Source of the DNA: Streptomyces barringtoniae
Lineage (GTDB): Bacteria; Actinomycetota; Actinomycetes; Streptomycetales; Streptomycetaceae
Reading direction: 5' to 3'
Assembly (NCBI RefSeq): GCF_020819595.1
Contig: NZ_JAJHNP010000006.1
Location: forward strand, 186,001-250,000
Length of the DNA stretch: 64,000 nt
The notes beneath the pieces were generated by a model. That model worked only from the letters and a program-made list of their open reading frames with translations. It did no database searches and was not told the DNA's origin. The position numbers were made by a program, and so were the translations under genes. This document shows, one piece after another, positions 7,809 to 18,289 of this stretch (positions are counted from its first letter, which is position 1; each line of letters begins with the position of its first letter).

Positions 7809-7863
7809 CTCGGGGGAGGCAGGAACGGGGCGTTGGGGTAGGGGTGCTCCTGCCTCCCTCGGG
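7809..7863. terminator. Long inverted repeat between convergent genes
   Basis: CTCGGGGGAGGCAGGA (7809-7824) is nearly mirrored by TCCTGCCTCCCTCGG (7848-7862), with a 23-base G-rich loop. It lies 22 bp after the P450 stop on the minus strand and probably ends P450 transcription. It resembles the dispersed CTCCCCC-type hairpins of Streptomyces. Confidence 0.55.
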
Positions 7864-7883
7864 GTGGGCCGACCCATGGGGGT

Positions 7884-9119
7884 TCAGCCGGTGGTGACCT
7901 GGAGTTCCTTGACCCCGTTGATCCAGGCCGAGCGCAGCCGCCGGGGTTCGTCGGCGGGCCGCAGGCCGGGCATCGCGTCGGCGATCGCGTTGAAGATCAG
8001 GTCGATCTCCAGGATCGCCAGGGACTTGCCGAGGCAGTAGTGCGGCCCGCCCCCGCCGAAGCCGAGGTGGGGGTTGGGGTCACGGGTGATGTCGAAGGCG
8101 TCGGGGTCGGTGAAGACCTCCGGATCGTGGTTGGCGGAGGCGTAGAACAGCCCGACCCGGTCGCCCTTCCTGATCCGGGCGCCGCCCAGGTCGGTGTCCT
8201 GGGTGGCCGTCCGCTGGAAGGCGTTGACCGGGGTCGCCCAGCGCACGATCTCCTCGGCCGTCGTGCCCGGCCGCTCCCGCTTGAACAGCTCCCACTGCTC
8301 GGGATGGGTCAGGAACGCGTGCATCCCGTGGGTGATGGCGTTGCGGGTGGTCTCGTTCCCGGCCACCGCCAGCATCAGCACGAAGAAGCCGAACTCGTCG
8401 GAGTTCAGGTTGCCCTCGTCCTCCGCCGCGACGAGCGTGGTGACGATGTCGTGGGCGGGGCACTGCTTCCGCTCGGCGGCCATGTTCATGGCGTAGGCGA
8501 TGATCTCGGCGGCCGACTGGGCGCCGACCTCCTCGGTGATGGCGTACTCGGGATCGTCGTAGGCGATCATCTTGTTGGACCAGTCGAAGATCTTGGACCG
8601 GTCCTCCTGGGGTACGCCGATCAGCTCGGCGATGGCCTGCAGGGGCAGTTCGCAGGCGACCTCGGTGACGAAGTCGAAGGGCCCGGAGCGCGCGCGGGCA
8701 CTCTCGACGATCGCCCCCGCACGCGCCCGGAGCCGCTCCTCCAGGGCACGGATGGAACGTGGCGTGAAGCCGCGCTGCACGATCTGCCGCACCCGCGTAT
8801 GTTCCGGAGGATCCATGTTGAGCAGGATCAGCCGCTGTGCGTCGATCGCGTCGCGCTCGATGTGCTCGTTGAAGCGGATGATCGCGGTGTTGACGGTGGA
8901 GGAGAAGAGCTCCGGGTGCGTGGAGACGTACCGGACGTCCGCGTGCCGGGTCACGGCCCAGTAGCCCTCGTCGGCGAAGCCCGCGAGGCCGTGCGGCTGC
9001 GGGATCCAGCGGACCGGCTCGGCGCGGCGCAGCTCGGCGAACTCCGGGAGGGGCACACGGTGGTGCAGCAGGTCGGGGTCGGTGAAGTCGAACCCGTCGG
9101 GCAGCGCGGGGCAGTGCAT
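7884..9119 (-). CDS. Cytochrome P450, CYP125-like (steroid C26/C27 monooxygenase type)
   Basis: A 411-residue protein starting at ATG 9119 with a GGGAG ribosome site. The haem ligand is Cys362 in FGGGGPHYCLGKSLA. The I-helix reads LMLAVAGNETTRN and the K-helix EEIVRWATP. Long stretches match my memory of Mycobacterium CYP125 (PPGFDFTDP near the start, RGFTPR, CELPLQAIAELIGVPQEDR, DEFGFFVLMLAVAGNETTRN, RLRSAWINGVK at the end). That family oxidises the terminal carbon of the cholesterol side chain. The gene is divergent from a FadA5-like thiolase, the same pairing as in Mycobacterium tuberculosis, which strengthens the call. The actual Streptomyces substrate is unknown. Confidence 0.9.
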   Translation of the reverse strand: MHCPALPDGFDFTDPDLLHHRVPLPEFAELRRAEPVRWIPQPHGLAGFADEGYWAVTRHADVRYVSTHPELFSSTVNTAIIRFNEHIERDAIDAQRLILLNMDPPEHTRVRQIVQRGFTPRSIRALEERLRARAGAIVESARARSGPFDFVTEVACELPLQAIAELIGVPQEDRSKIFDWSNKMIAYDDPEYAITEEVGAQSAAEIIAYAMNMAAERKQCPAHDIVTTLVAAEDEGNLNSDEFGFFVLMLAVAGNETTRNAITHGMHAFLTHPEQWELFKRERPGTTAEEIVRWATPVNAFQRTATQDTDLGGARIRKGDRVGLFYASANHDPEVFTDPDAFDITRDPNPHLGFGGGGPHYCLGKSLAILEIDLIFNAIADAMPGLRPADEPRRLRSAWINGVKELQVTTG

Positions 9120-9155
9120 CGGCGACTCCCGTCGTCCGGTCTCAGTCCGTTCTGA

Positions 9156-10681
<1,526 letters not shown>

Positions 10682-10701
<20 letters not shown>

Positions 10702-11509
10702 AGCGGTCCTCCATCACTTGTCGGATGAGCCCCGCCGAGTCCTTGATCGAGAGCGCGGCGGCTCGAAGATGATCGTAACGGAGCGAGCAGTCCTTGACGG
10801 TGTCCGGGTTCGCGGTCGTATGCCCGCTGCCGTACCCCTCGGTGTAGACGATGCTCGGGTCGCCGACAAAGCGGAAGACGGTGAACGAGCCCTGGAGTCC
10901 AGGGTGCTCCCCAGCCGAATACGGCAAGATCTGCACGTTGATCCAGGGGTCGTCCTCGAAAGTCAAGAGGTAGGCCAGTTGCTCGCGCATGACCTCGTGG
11001 CCGCCGATCTCCTGGTGCAGCGCGGCCTCGTTGAGGACCGTCCAGAAGACCGGTGGCTCTTCCTTCTCAAATACGCGCTGGCGAGCGAGCCGAACCGCCA
11101 CGCGATCCGCGAGTTTGTCCCGGTCCAGCACGCCGAGCACTGCACGGACATAGGACGGGGACTGCAGCAAACCGTGAATCAACTGGGTCTGGAACGTACA
11201 GATCTCCGTCGCCCGCACCTCCAGCTCGGCCACCTGCTGAAACCAAGCCGGAAGCTGACTCCGCATCACCAGGGGATGGAGCCGCGTCAGTAACCCGCCC
11301 GTGCACAGCGCCGCGTCCGCCCGCTGGCTGAAGTCGAGCGTCGGCAGCTTCCGTGCCGTCTCCACCTGGCCCACCATCGACCCCGTGTAGTTGATGATGT
11401 CCCCGAGCTGCTTCTGCGTGAGTCCCGCCGCCTCTCGGAAGCGACGCAGCTCGAAGCCGTAGTAGTCGAGCGGTGAGGCGCTCGGGTCGAGGGTGTTGAT
11501 GTTCACCAT
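10682..11509 (-). CDS. XRE-family regulator with DUF5753 (WhiJ-like)
   Basis: A 275-residue protein starting at ATG 11509. Residues 15-75 form a helix-turn-helix (LRRFREAAGLTQKQLGDIINYTGSMVGQVETARKLP). The rest is a DUF5753-type domain with the typical AWFQQVAELEVRATEICTFQTQLIHGLLQSPSYVRAVL and the late YTEG segment. This architecture is expanded in Streptomyces and linked to development and antibiotic control. It is followed by an overlapping DUF397 gene, and a divergent anti-sigma-like ATPase gene lies 72 bp away. The three form a standard regulatory cassette whose targets are unknown. Confidence 0.92.
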
Positions 11510-11581
11510 GCCAAGTCCCCTCTCGGACCCGTTGTGTTCAACCTGTAGCCCACCGTAGTGATCCGAGGTCAGCCTCGTCCT

Positions 11582-11980
11582 GTGAACCTCAACATTCCCC
11601 ACACCACCCAGTACCGCATGAACCTCACCGTCGGAGAGCACTCGGTCCGCCACATCCGCCGTATCGTCCGCTCGCTGCTCCGGGAGTGGGAGCTGACGGA
11701 GCTGACGTTCGCCGTGGAGCTGGGCATGAGCGAGCTGGTCACCAACGTCGTACGGCACGTACCGGATCGCCGCTGCACCGTGCTGCTCGCGCGGCAGACG
11801 GCGGGCGTACGGGCCGAGGTGACCGACGGTTTCGGTCAACTGCCCGTAGCCGGAAGGGGCTTGGAACAGGAGTCGGAGGGCGGCCGGGGCCTCGTCCTGC
11901 TGGACGCCGTGGTCGACAAGTGGGGCGTGTCACCGGCCGGGGCCGGCAAGTCGGTCTGGTTCGAGTGCGGGGTCGCCTGA
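11582..11980 (+). CDS. ATP-binding protein, anti-sigma-factor-like (HATPase, RsbW type)
   Basis: A 132-residue GHKL-type ATPase domain. The N-box helix is GMSELVTNVVRHV, and the G-box region GGRGLVLLDAVVDKWGVSP follows near the C-terminus. Such small kinases bind sigma factors or phosphorylate STAS antagonists. GTG 11582 is chosen because the family usually begins shortly before this strand; GTG 11558 is in frame. Neither start has a clear ribosome site, so a leaderless transcript is possible. Divergent from the XRE/DUF397 pair, it completes the usual Streptomyces trio. Its last 51 bp overlap the convergent GT87-PAP2 gene. Confidence 0.85.
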   Translation: MNLNIPHTTQYRMNLTVGEHSVRHIRRIVRSLLREWELTELTFAVELGMSELVTNVVRHVPDRRCTVLLARQTAGVRAEVTDGFGQLPVAGRGLEQESEGGRGLVLLDAVVDKWGVSPAGAGKSVWFECGVA

Positions 11981-13993
11981 GCGCAGCGGCACGAGCACCG
12001 GCATCGGTTCCCTTTCCGCACGGGCCCGCGGGCCCTGGAACACGTACGACAGGCCGAAGCCGGCGCTCACCACCGCCGCGCCGCCGACCGCGTCCAGCAC
12101 CCAGTGGTTGCCGGTGGCGACGATGGCCGAGACGGTCAAGAGGGGGTGCAGGAGGCCGAGGGCCTTCATCCACCACCTCGGGGCGATGACCGCGATGACC
12201 ACGCCGCACCACAGGGCCCAGCCGAAGTGCAGCGACGGCATCGCCGCGTACTGGTTGGTGAGCGCGGTCAGGGTGCCGTAGTCCGGTTTGGAGAAGTCCT
12301 GGACGCCGTGGACGGTGTCGATCATGCCGAGCCCCGGCATCAGGCGCGGCGGGGCCAGCGGGAAGAGCCAGAAGCCGATGAGGGCGAGGAAGGTGGCGAA
12401 GCCGAGGGAGGCGCGGGCCCAGCGGTAGTCGACGGGGCGGCGCCAGTAGAGGACGGCGAGGACCGTCAGGGGCACCACGAAGTGGAAGGACTCGTAGTAG
12501 AAGTCGAAGAAGTCCCGCAGCCAGCCGATCTTCACGACGGTGTGGTTGGCCCAGTGCTCGACGTCGATGTGGAGGAACCGTTCGACGTCGAGGACGATGT
12601 GGCCGTGGTGCTCGGCCCGCGCCCGGCCGCCGGAGACGGTGCCGCCGGTCGCGGCCAGGCGGACCTGCTGGTAGGCGGCGTACACGACCCGGATGAGCAG
12701 CAGCTCCAGGAGCAGGTTCGGGCGGGTGAGGACGCGGCGGAGGAAGGGGAGCAGGGGGATGCGGCGGAAGCGGGCCGGGACCGGCGGCGCGTACTCCGCC
12801 GGGACCGGCCGCTGGTAGTGGGGGGACGTCCGCGACAGGAACGGCACCGCCGTGGCGGCGGCCAGCGCCGCGAGCAGGACGAGGTTGTCGCGCAGCGGGT
12901 GCATCACCGCCATGTTCGGCAGCATCATCTTCGCCGGCAGGGTGGTCACCAGGATCATCGCGACCGGCCAGGCGTAGCGGCCGGAGGCCCGAACGCCGAC
13001 CCGGCCGACCATCGCGAGCAGCACCCACAGCACCTGGTACTGCCAGGCGGTGGGGGACACCGCGACGACGGCGCAGCCGGTGACGGCCACGGCGAGCAGC
13101 AGCTGGCCGTCGTGCGCGTAGCGGACGGCGCGGCGCAGGGCGAGCGCGGCGACGGCGGCGCTCAGCACCAGGAAGAGGCCGATCTCCAGCGGGCCGATCA
13201 CGCCCAGGCGGAGCAGGGCTCCGTGCAGGGACTGGTTGCCGAGGGCGTGCGCCTTGCCGCCGAGGCCCACCCCGGCCATGTGGTGCACCCAGTACGTGTA
13301 CGAGTCGTGCGGCAGCGCCGCCCAGGCGAGCGCGGTGCAGGCGGCGAAGGTGCCGGCCGTGGCGGCGGTGGCCCGGCGGCGGCCGGTGAACCACAGCAGC
13401 GGGGCGAAGAGCAGCATGGTCGGCTGCAGAGCGGCGGCCAGGCCTATGCACAGCCCGCTCCCGCGTTCGCCGCGTACGGTGAAGCAGCCGAGCAGGACGA
13501 GCAGGACCGGGATGATGCTGGTCTGGCCGAGCCACAGGGCGTTGCGGACGGGCAGCGACAGCATGAGCAGGCTGATCGCGACCGGTGCGGCCAGCAGGGA
13601 GGTGCGGCGGCCGATCGGCTGGGGCAGCGCGCGGGCCGCCACCAGGCCGAGGGCGACGACCAGCAGCAGGGTGCCGAAGGTCCAGCCCCAGCCGAGCGCG
13701 GCTTGAGCGGAGCGCGTGAGGGGCTTGAGGACCAGGCCGCCGAAGGGCGTGCCGGTGAACCGGGTCGAGTCGTAGATCGAGCCGTTCACGTGCAGCACGC
13801 CGTGGGGGCCCACCCAGGTCTCCAGGTCGGTCAGCCGCTCGCCGCTCGGCGTGGTGAGGACGACGGTCAGCTGCCGTATCGCGAGGATCGCGGCGACCGC
13901 CCACAGGGCGAGCCGGGCCGCGCGCAGCCCCGCCTCGGCCGGGGCCCTGCCGAAGGTGTCCGCCGCTCCCCCGCTGTGCTCCACGTTCGCCAC
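11930..13993 (-). CDS. Fused GT87 mannosyltransferase-like and PAP2-like membrane protein
   Basis: A 687-residue integral membrane protein starting at GTG 13993. About residues 1-430 form a polytopic GT87-type glycosyltransferase (polyprenyl-phosphomannose-using family) with VRNALWLGQTSIIPVLLVLL and LQPTMLLFAPLLWFTGRRR. About 450-665 is a PAP2/AurA-type domain with the phosphatase motifs AAMPSLHFGWALW and TGNHWVLDAVGG and the upstream KIGWLRDFFDFYYESFHF. The pair could move a sugar or a phospho-lipid head group across the membrane, for example in cell-wall lipid or lipoglycan synthesis. The fusion is seen directly; the reaction is inferred. The 3' end overlaps the convergent ATPase gene by 51 bp. 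Confidence 0.88.
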   Translation of the reverse strand: MANVEHSGGAADTFGRAPAEAGLRAARLALWAVAAILAIRQLTVVLTTPSGERLTDLETWVGPHGVLHVNGSIYDSTRFTGTPFGGLVLKPLTRSAQAALGWGWTFGTLLLVVALGLVAARALPQPIGRRTSLLAAPVAISLLMLSLPVRNALWLGQTSIIPVLLVLLGCFTVRGERGSGLCIGLAAALQPTMLLFAPLLWFTGRRRATAATAGTFAACTALAWAALPHDSYTYWVHHMAGVGLGGKAHALGNQSLHGALLRLGVIGPLEIGLFLVLSAAVAALALRRAVRYAHDGQLLLAVAVTGCAVVAVSPTAWQYQVLWVLLAMVGRVGVRASGRYAWPVAMILVTTLPAKMMLPNMAVMHPLRDNLVLLAALAAATAVPFLSRTSPHYQRPVPAEYAPPVPARFRRIPLLPFLRRVLTRPNLLLELLLIRVVYAAYQQVRLAATGGTVSGGRARAEHHGHIVLDVERFLHIDVEHWANHTVVKIGWLRDFFDFYYESFHFVVPLTVLAVLYWRRPVDYRWARASLGFATFLALIGFWLFPLAPPRLMPGLGMIDTVHGVQDFSKPDYGTLTALTNQYAAMPSLHFGWALWCGVVIAVIAPRWWMKALGLLHPLLTVSAIVATGNHWVLDAVGGAAVVSAGFGLSYVFQGPRARAEREPMPVLVPLRSGDPALEPDRLAGPGR

Positions 13994-14234
13994 GCCTCGT
14001 CGGCCTCCCGCCCCGTTCGGTCCCGGCGCCGGTCACACCGGATTCCTCTGAGCACCCTATGAGGGGCTCAGCCCCCCGGGAGAAGGACGCGGGAAACCAA
14101 CGCTTCACCTGACGTCCGTTCTCCTTTTGTCCGGAAGACGATAGTCGGGGGCATGGGCGGTTGCCCGTGCGGGGCGCGAGAAGGATCACAGCACGGGACC
14201 GGAATGGCTGGTTACGAGCGGGCAGACGTACCTG

Positions 14235-14276
14235 CGTATGCGCCGTTTAGCTGCAGTATGCAGTTAACCGCATACG
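14235..14276. promoter_or_regulatory. Nested palindromes upstream of the MHS transporter
   Basis: Outer arms CGTATGCG (14235-14242) and CGCATACG (14269-14276) enclose an inner dyad CTGCA-GTA-TGCAG (14251-14263). GTATGC occurs three times counting both strands. It lies about 110 bp before the transporter start and looks like an operator or pair of operators. No cognate regulator is adjacent. The rest of 13994-14385 shows no gene. Confidence 0.5.
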
Positions 14277-14385
14277 TGACGTAAGGTGCCCAAGTCCGCC
14301 TATGGTCACTTTTCGGCCCGAATTCCGGCAGTGCCGCCGTGCGGACCGCGTCCCTGTCCCCGTCGAAAGGTAGGCGAGCCCCGTT

Positions 14386-15762
14386 TTGGCGACCGCCACA
14401 GCCGTCTCCCCGTCCCTCGTGAAGACCCGGCGGGCCTCCACGGCCCGTGACGTCACCGTCACCGACCCCGCGCTGGTCAAGCGCGCCGTGAAGGCGGCCG
14501 CGCTCGGCAACGCGATGGAGTGGTTCGACTTCGGTGTCTACAGCTACATCGCGGTCACCCTGGGCAAGGTCTTCTTCCCCTCCGGCAACCCGACCGCGCA
14601 GCTGCTGTCGACCTTCGGCGCCTTCGCGGCGGCCTTCCTGGTCCGGCCGCTCGGTGGCATGGTCTTCGGTCCGCTGGGCGACCGCGTGGGCCGTCAGAAG
14701 GTGCTCGCCCTCACGATGATCATGATGGCGGCGGGCACGTTCGCGATCGGCCTGATCCCGTCGTACGCCTCGATCGGCGTGGGCGCGCCGCTGCTCCTGC
14801 TGGCCGCCCGGCTGGTGCAGGGCTTCTCCACCGGCGGCGAGTACGCCGGCGCGTCGACCTTCATCGCCGAGTACGCCCCCGACAAGAAGCGCGGGTTCTT
14901 CGGCAGCTGGCTGGAGTTCGGCACGCTGGCGGGCTACATCGGCGGCGCGGGCCTGGTCACCCTGATGACCGCGCTGCTGTCCTCGCACGACCTGGTGTCG
15001 TGGGGCTGGCGGATCCCGTTCCTCGTCGCCGGTCCGATGGGCATCATCGGCCTGTACCTGCGGATGCGTCTCGAGGAGACCCCGGCGTTCGCGGCCGAGG
15101 TGGAGAAGGCGGAGGCCGCCCGGCCGAAGGTGCCGCTGCGCGAGATGGTCGCGGGGCAGTGGAAGGCGCTGCTGCTGTGCATGGGCCTGGTGCTGGTCTT
15201 CAACGTCACCGACTACATGCTGCTGTCGTACATGCCGAGCTACCTCACCAGTGAGCTGAAGTACGACGAGACGCACGGGCTGCTGGTCGTGCTGGGTGTG
15301 ATGGCCCTGATGATGGTCGTCCAGCCGTTCGCGGGCGCCCTGACCGACCGGGTCGGCCGCCGCCCGGTGATCGCGGCGGGCTGCGCGGGCTTCCTGTTCC
15401 TCTCCGTCCCGGCCCTGCTGCTGATCCGCCAGGGCAGCCTGCTCGCCGTGGCGCTGGGGATGGGCGCGCTGGGTCTGCTGCTGGTCTGCTTCACGGCGGC
15501 CATGCCGGCCGCGCTGCCCGCCCTGTTCCCCACGCGGGTGCGGTACGGGTCCCTGTCCATCGGGTTCAACGTGTCGGTGTCGCTGTTCGGCGGGACGACT
15601 CCGCTGGTGGTCACGGCGCTGATCGGGGCGACCGGGAACATGATGATGCCCGCGTACTACATGATGGCGGCGGCTGTCGTGGGCGGTTTCGCGGTGTGGC
15701 GGATGTCCGAGTGTGCGGGGCGGCCGTTGCCGGGTTCCGCTCCGGCGGTGGAACAGCGGTAG
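14386..15762 (+). CDS. MFS transporter, MHS family (ProP/KgtP/ShiA type)
   Basis: A 458-residue transporter with about 12 membrane helices, started from TTG 14386 (AAAGG lies 16-20 bp upstream, so the start is not certain). Family marks are GNAMEWFDFGVYSYIA at the start, GGMVFGPLGDRVGRQKVL in the first cytoplasmic loop, RLVQGFSTGGEYAGA and the second-half loop GALTDRVGRRPV. MHS proteins are proton symporters for osmoprotectants such as proline and betaine, or for carboxylates such as citrate, ketoglutarate and shikimate. The EYAGASTFIAEYAP and long hydrophobic C-half resemble ProP most, but the substrate is not fixed by sequence. Confidence 0.9.
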   Translation: MATATAVSPSLVKTRRASTARDVTVTDPALVKRAVKAAALGNAMEWFDFGVYSYIAVTLGKVFFPSGNPTAQLLSTFGAFAAAFLVRPLGGMVFGPLGDRVGRQKVLALTMIMMAAGTFAIGLIPSYASIGVGAPLLLLAARLVQGFSTGGEYAGASTFIAEYAPDKKRGFFGSWLEFGTLAGYIGGAGLVTLMTALLSSHDLVSWGWRIPFLVAGPMGIIGLYLRMRLEETPAFAAEVEKAEAARPKVPLREMVAGQWKALLLCMGLVLVFNVTDYMLLSYMPSYLTSELKYDETHGLLVVLGVMALMMVVQPFAGALTDRVGRRPVIAAGCAGFLFLSVPALLLIRQGSLLAVALGMGALGLLLVCFTAAMPAALPALFPTRVRYGSLSIGFNVSVSLFGGTTPLVVTALIGATGNMMMPAYYMMAAAVVGGFAVWRMSECAGRPLPGSAPAVEQR

Positions 15763-15801
15763 GCGCCGTGGGGGTGCTGCCGTATCCCGGGTGCGGGTGC
15801 A

Positions 15802-15843
15802 CTGTGGCTGGTCGCGCAGTTCCCCGCGCCCCTGGGGAGCGGG
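15802..15843 (+). repeat. Dispersed Streptomyces repeat, copy 3
   Basis: GTGGCTGGTCGCGCAGTTCC followed by CCGCGCCCCTGGGGAGC. The same core occurs at 3236-3277, 5198-5240 and 49908-49965. This copy is intergenic, 40 bp after the MHS gene, and its TCCCC/GGGGA arms can fold. Confidence 0.8.
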
Positions 15844-15910
15844 CAGCGCCCCGACGTGTCCAGCGGCGGCACCGGAACCGATCACAAGGGCAGCGCCGTC
15901 TGTTGCCCTT

Positions 15911-17017
15911 GTGAAACAACCCCGCGCCCGCATCGTCACCCTGGTCCTCGCTCTCCTGAGTATTCAGCTGAGCTGGCTCATCGCCCCGGCCTACGCCTGT
16001 GGGTGCGGGGCGATGGTGCCGGATCCGGCGAGAGAGATATCCGTCGCACAGGAGCAGTCCGTGCTGCGGTGGGACGGCCGCCAGGAGCAGATCGTGATGC
16101 GGCTGACGGTGAACGGCGACGCGCGGCACGCCGCCTGGATCATGCCCGTCCCGCACCGGGCGACCGTACGCCTCGGCGACCCCGCCCTCTTCGACCAGCT
16201 GGCCGGGGCCATCCAGCCCGTCCACCGCACCCGGTACCACTTCTGGCCGGAGAACGGCGACTGGCCCTTCGACGATCACGGCATCTCCGCCGACGGCGCC
16301 GCACCCCCCGCCGCCGGCGGCGTGGGCGTGATCGGCCGCCAGCGGCTCGGCCCCTTCGACGTGGCCCGGCTGACCGCCACCGACCCGGCCGCCCTCGGCG
16401 ACTGGCTGCACACCCACGGCTTCTCCCTGTCCGCCCGCCTGCGGACGGCCCTGCAGCCGTACGTCGACCGGCACTGGGAGTACGTGGCCGTCCGCCTCGC
16501 CCCGGACGCCCCGGACACCGCGCTGCACGGCGCGCTGGACCCCATCCACCTCACCTTCTCCGCCGACCGCCCGGTGTACCCGATGCGGCTCTCCCGCCTG
16601 GCCCGCACCCCGCAGTCACTCGGCCTGTACGTCCTGGCCGCCCACCGCATGGAGACCCGCACCACGATCGGCGGCCTCACGCCCAGCGTGGTCTTCGCGG
16701 GCCGAGTCCGCGCACACGGCGGCGCCCTCGGCGAGCTGACCGCCGGCACGCCGTACCTGACCGCCCTGACCCAGCGGTTTCCCGAGCCCGCCCGCATCTC
16801 CGGCGACCACGAGCTGCGCCGGGCCGCCGCCGACACCCCGGTCCAGCAGGTGATCTACGACGACCGGCTGCGCGAGGTCGCCGGGGTCCCGGCCTGGCTG
16901 CTCGCCGTGGCCGGCGTGGTCGTGCCGGTCGCTGCCGTCGGCGTCCTGATCGCCGTACGGCGCTCCCGGCGGCCGGTGAATCCGCCGGAGATCACGCCGT
17001 CGGCGCCCGTCGGCTGA
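15911..17017 (+). CDS. DUF2330 secreted/membrane-anchored protein
   Basis: A 368-residue protein starting at GTG 15911. A signal peptide (LVLALLSIQLSWLIAPAYA) precedes ACGCGAMVP, the cysteine motif with which DUF2330 proteins begin. The body includes QEQSVLRWDGRQEQIVMRLTV and WIMPVPHRA, the usual DUF2330 pattern. A C-terminal membrane helix (AWLLAVAGVVVPVAAVGVLIAV) ends in an Arg-rich tail, so the domain is displayed outside. Function is unknown. The ribosome site is weak. No clear operon partner: the O-methyltransferase starts 47 bp downstream and may be co-transcribed. Confidence 0.88.
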   Translation: MKQPRARIVTLVLALLSIQLSWLIAPAYACGCGAMVPDPAREISVAQEQSVLRWDGRQEQIVMRLTVNGDARHAAWIMPVPHRATVRLGDPALFDQLAGAIQPVHRTRYHFWPENGDWPFDDHGISADGAAPPAAGGVGVIGRQRLGPFDVARLTATDPAALGDWLHTHGFSLSARLRTALQPYVDRHWEYVAVRLAPDAPDTALHGALDPIHLTFSADRPVYPMRLSRLARTPQSLGLYVLAAHRMETRTTIGGLTPSVVFAGRVRAHGGALGELTAGTPYLTALTQRFPEPARISGDHELRRAAADTPVQQVIYDDRLREVAGVPAWLLAVAGVVVPVAAVGVLIAVRRSRRPVNPPEITPSAPVG

Positions 17018-17064
17018 GACGATGTCAGCGGGAACGGCAGGCACTCGGGAAAGGCAGCAGGAGC

Positions 17065-17736
17065 ATGAGCGACTCCCAGCTCTGGGACGACGTCGATGAC
17101 TACTTCACCAGCCGGCTCACCCCCGATGACGAGGTGCTGCAGGCGGCCCTGCGGGAGAACGACGCGGCCGGTCTGCCGAACATCGCCGTCACGGCGGCAC
17201 AGGGCAAGTTCCTCCAGCTGCTCGCCCAGATGCAGGGCGCGCGGCACATCCTGGAGATCGGCACACTCGGCGGATACAGCACGATCTGGCTGGCCCGGGC
17301 CCTGCCCGAGGACGGCAGGCTGGTGTCGCTGGAGTACAACGCCAGGCACGCGGAGGTGGCCACCCGGAACCTCGCCCGGGCGGGCCTGGACCGGATCGCG
17401 GAGGTGCGGGTGGGACCGGCCCTGGAGTCGCTGCCCAAGCTCGCCGACGAGAACCCGGCCCCGTTCGACCTGGTGTTCATCGACGCCGACAAGGCCAACA
17501 ACGCGCACTACGTCGAGTGGGCGCTGCGGCTCACCCGCACCGGGAGCCTGATCATCGTGGACAACGTGGTGCGCGGCGGCCGGGTCGTCGACGAGCACAG
17601 CACCGAGCCCGACGTCGTGGGCACGCGTGCCGCGATCGAGCTGATCGCCACCCATCCGAGGCTGAGCGGCACCGCGATCCAGACGGTCGGCAGCAAGGGC
17701 TACGACGGGTTCGCGCTGGCCCGGGTACTGGACTGA
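17065..17736 (+). CDS. O-methyltransferase, class I SAM-dependent (catechol/caffeoyl-CoA type)
   Basis: A 223-residue protein starting at ATG 17065 after CAGGAG. It has the SAM-binding motif I HILEIGTLGGYSTIWLARALP, motif II LVSLEYNARHAEVA, metal-binding FIDADKANNAHYVEWAL and VDNVVRGGRVVD, all typical of the Mg-dependent methyltransferase_3 family. The N-terminal PNIAVTAAQGKFLQLLAQM is the usual substrate-lid start. It methylates a hydroxyl of a small catechol-like or other acceptor. No biosynthetic cluster surrounds it, so the acceptor is open. Confidence 0.92.
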   Translation: MSDSQLWDDVDDYFTSRLTPDDEVLQAALRENDAAGLPNIAVTAAQGKFLQLLAQMQGARHILEIGTLGGYSTIWLARALPEDGRLVSLEYNARHAEVATRNLARAGLDRIAEVRVGPALESLPKLADENPAPFDLVFIDADKANNAHYVEWALRLTRTGSLIIVDNVVRGGRVVDEHSTEPDVVGTRAAIELIATHPRLSGTAIQTVGSKGYDGFALARVLD

Positions 17737-17793
17737 GCGGCCCCCGCCGCGCCGCCCGGTCCAGGGCTCAGGCCTCTGACCTCGGAGCCGAGT

Positions 17794-18186
17794 TCAGACC
17801 TCGTGGTAGAAGCCGACGTTGACGCTGCGCGGCGCGGTGCGGTCCTGGACGACGATCTCACCGGACCCGCCGTGCGGCAGCGGTACGGTCGCGCCGTAGC
17901 CGAGGGGCTGCGCGTACTCCCCGACCAGCAGCCGCACTTCGGACGACGGCTCGGCCTGCGAACCGCGCAGCCAGCTCAACTGCCAGCCGCCGTCCGGGGT
18001 GCACAGGAACTCCAGGTGCACCCGGGAGACGAACAGCCAGTCCTCGGGGGTGACCAGCCGGCACACGGACGCGTCGCGGCCGACCCGGAGCACGGCGCCC
18101 GGCTCGCTCGGCGCCTCGGCCATCGTCATGCCGGCCGTGGCGCCCGCTTCGGCTCCGGAGACGGTGGCCATGGTGAGTTCGAGCAC
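17794..18186 (-). CDS. FHA-like domain protein
   Basis: A 130-residue protein starting at GTG 18186, eight bases after a GGGGGA ribosome site. Its core VLRVGRDASVCRLVTPEDWLFVSRVHLEF carries the GR and SRxH residues of forkhead-associated domains, which read phosphothreonine. The C-terminus PRSVNVGFYHEV is short. It has no membrane segment. In Streptomyces such proteins often serve Ser/Thr kinases, but no kinase gene is nearby. It is divergent from the DUF1992 gene. Confidence 0.72.
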   Translation of the reverse strand: MLELTMATVSGAEAGATAGMTMAEAPSEPGAVLRVGRDASVCRLVTPEDWLFVSRVHLEFLCTPDGGWQLSWLRGSQAEPSSEVRLLVGEYAQPLGYGATVPLPHGGSGEIVVQDRTAPRSVNVGFYHEV

Positions 18187-18289
18187 GAGCGTTTCCCCCT
18201 GTACGACCTTCGTGGTTCGGCGGCCGGATCTGCGTACCCCCGCCGCATGATAAAACGCCCGGCCGGGCCGCGTCCGGCACAATGGGTTC

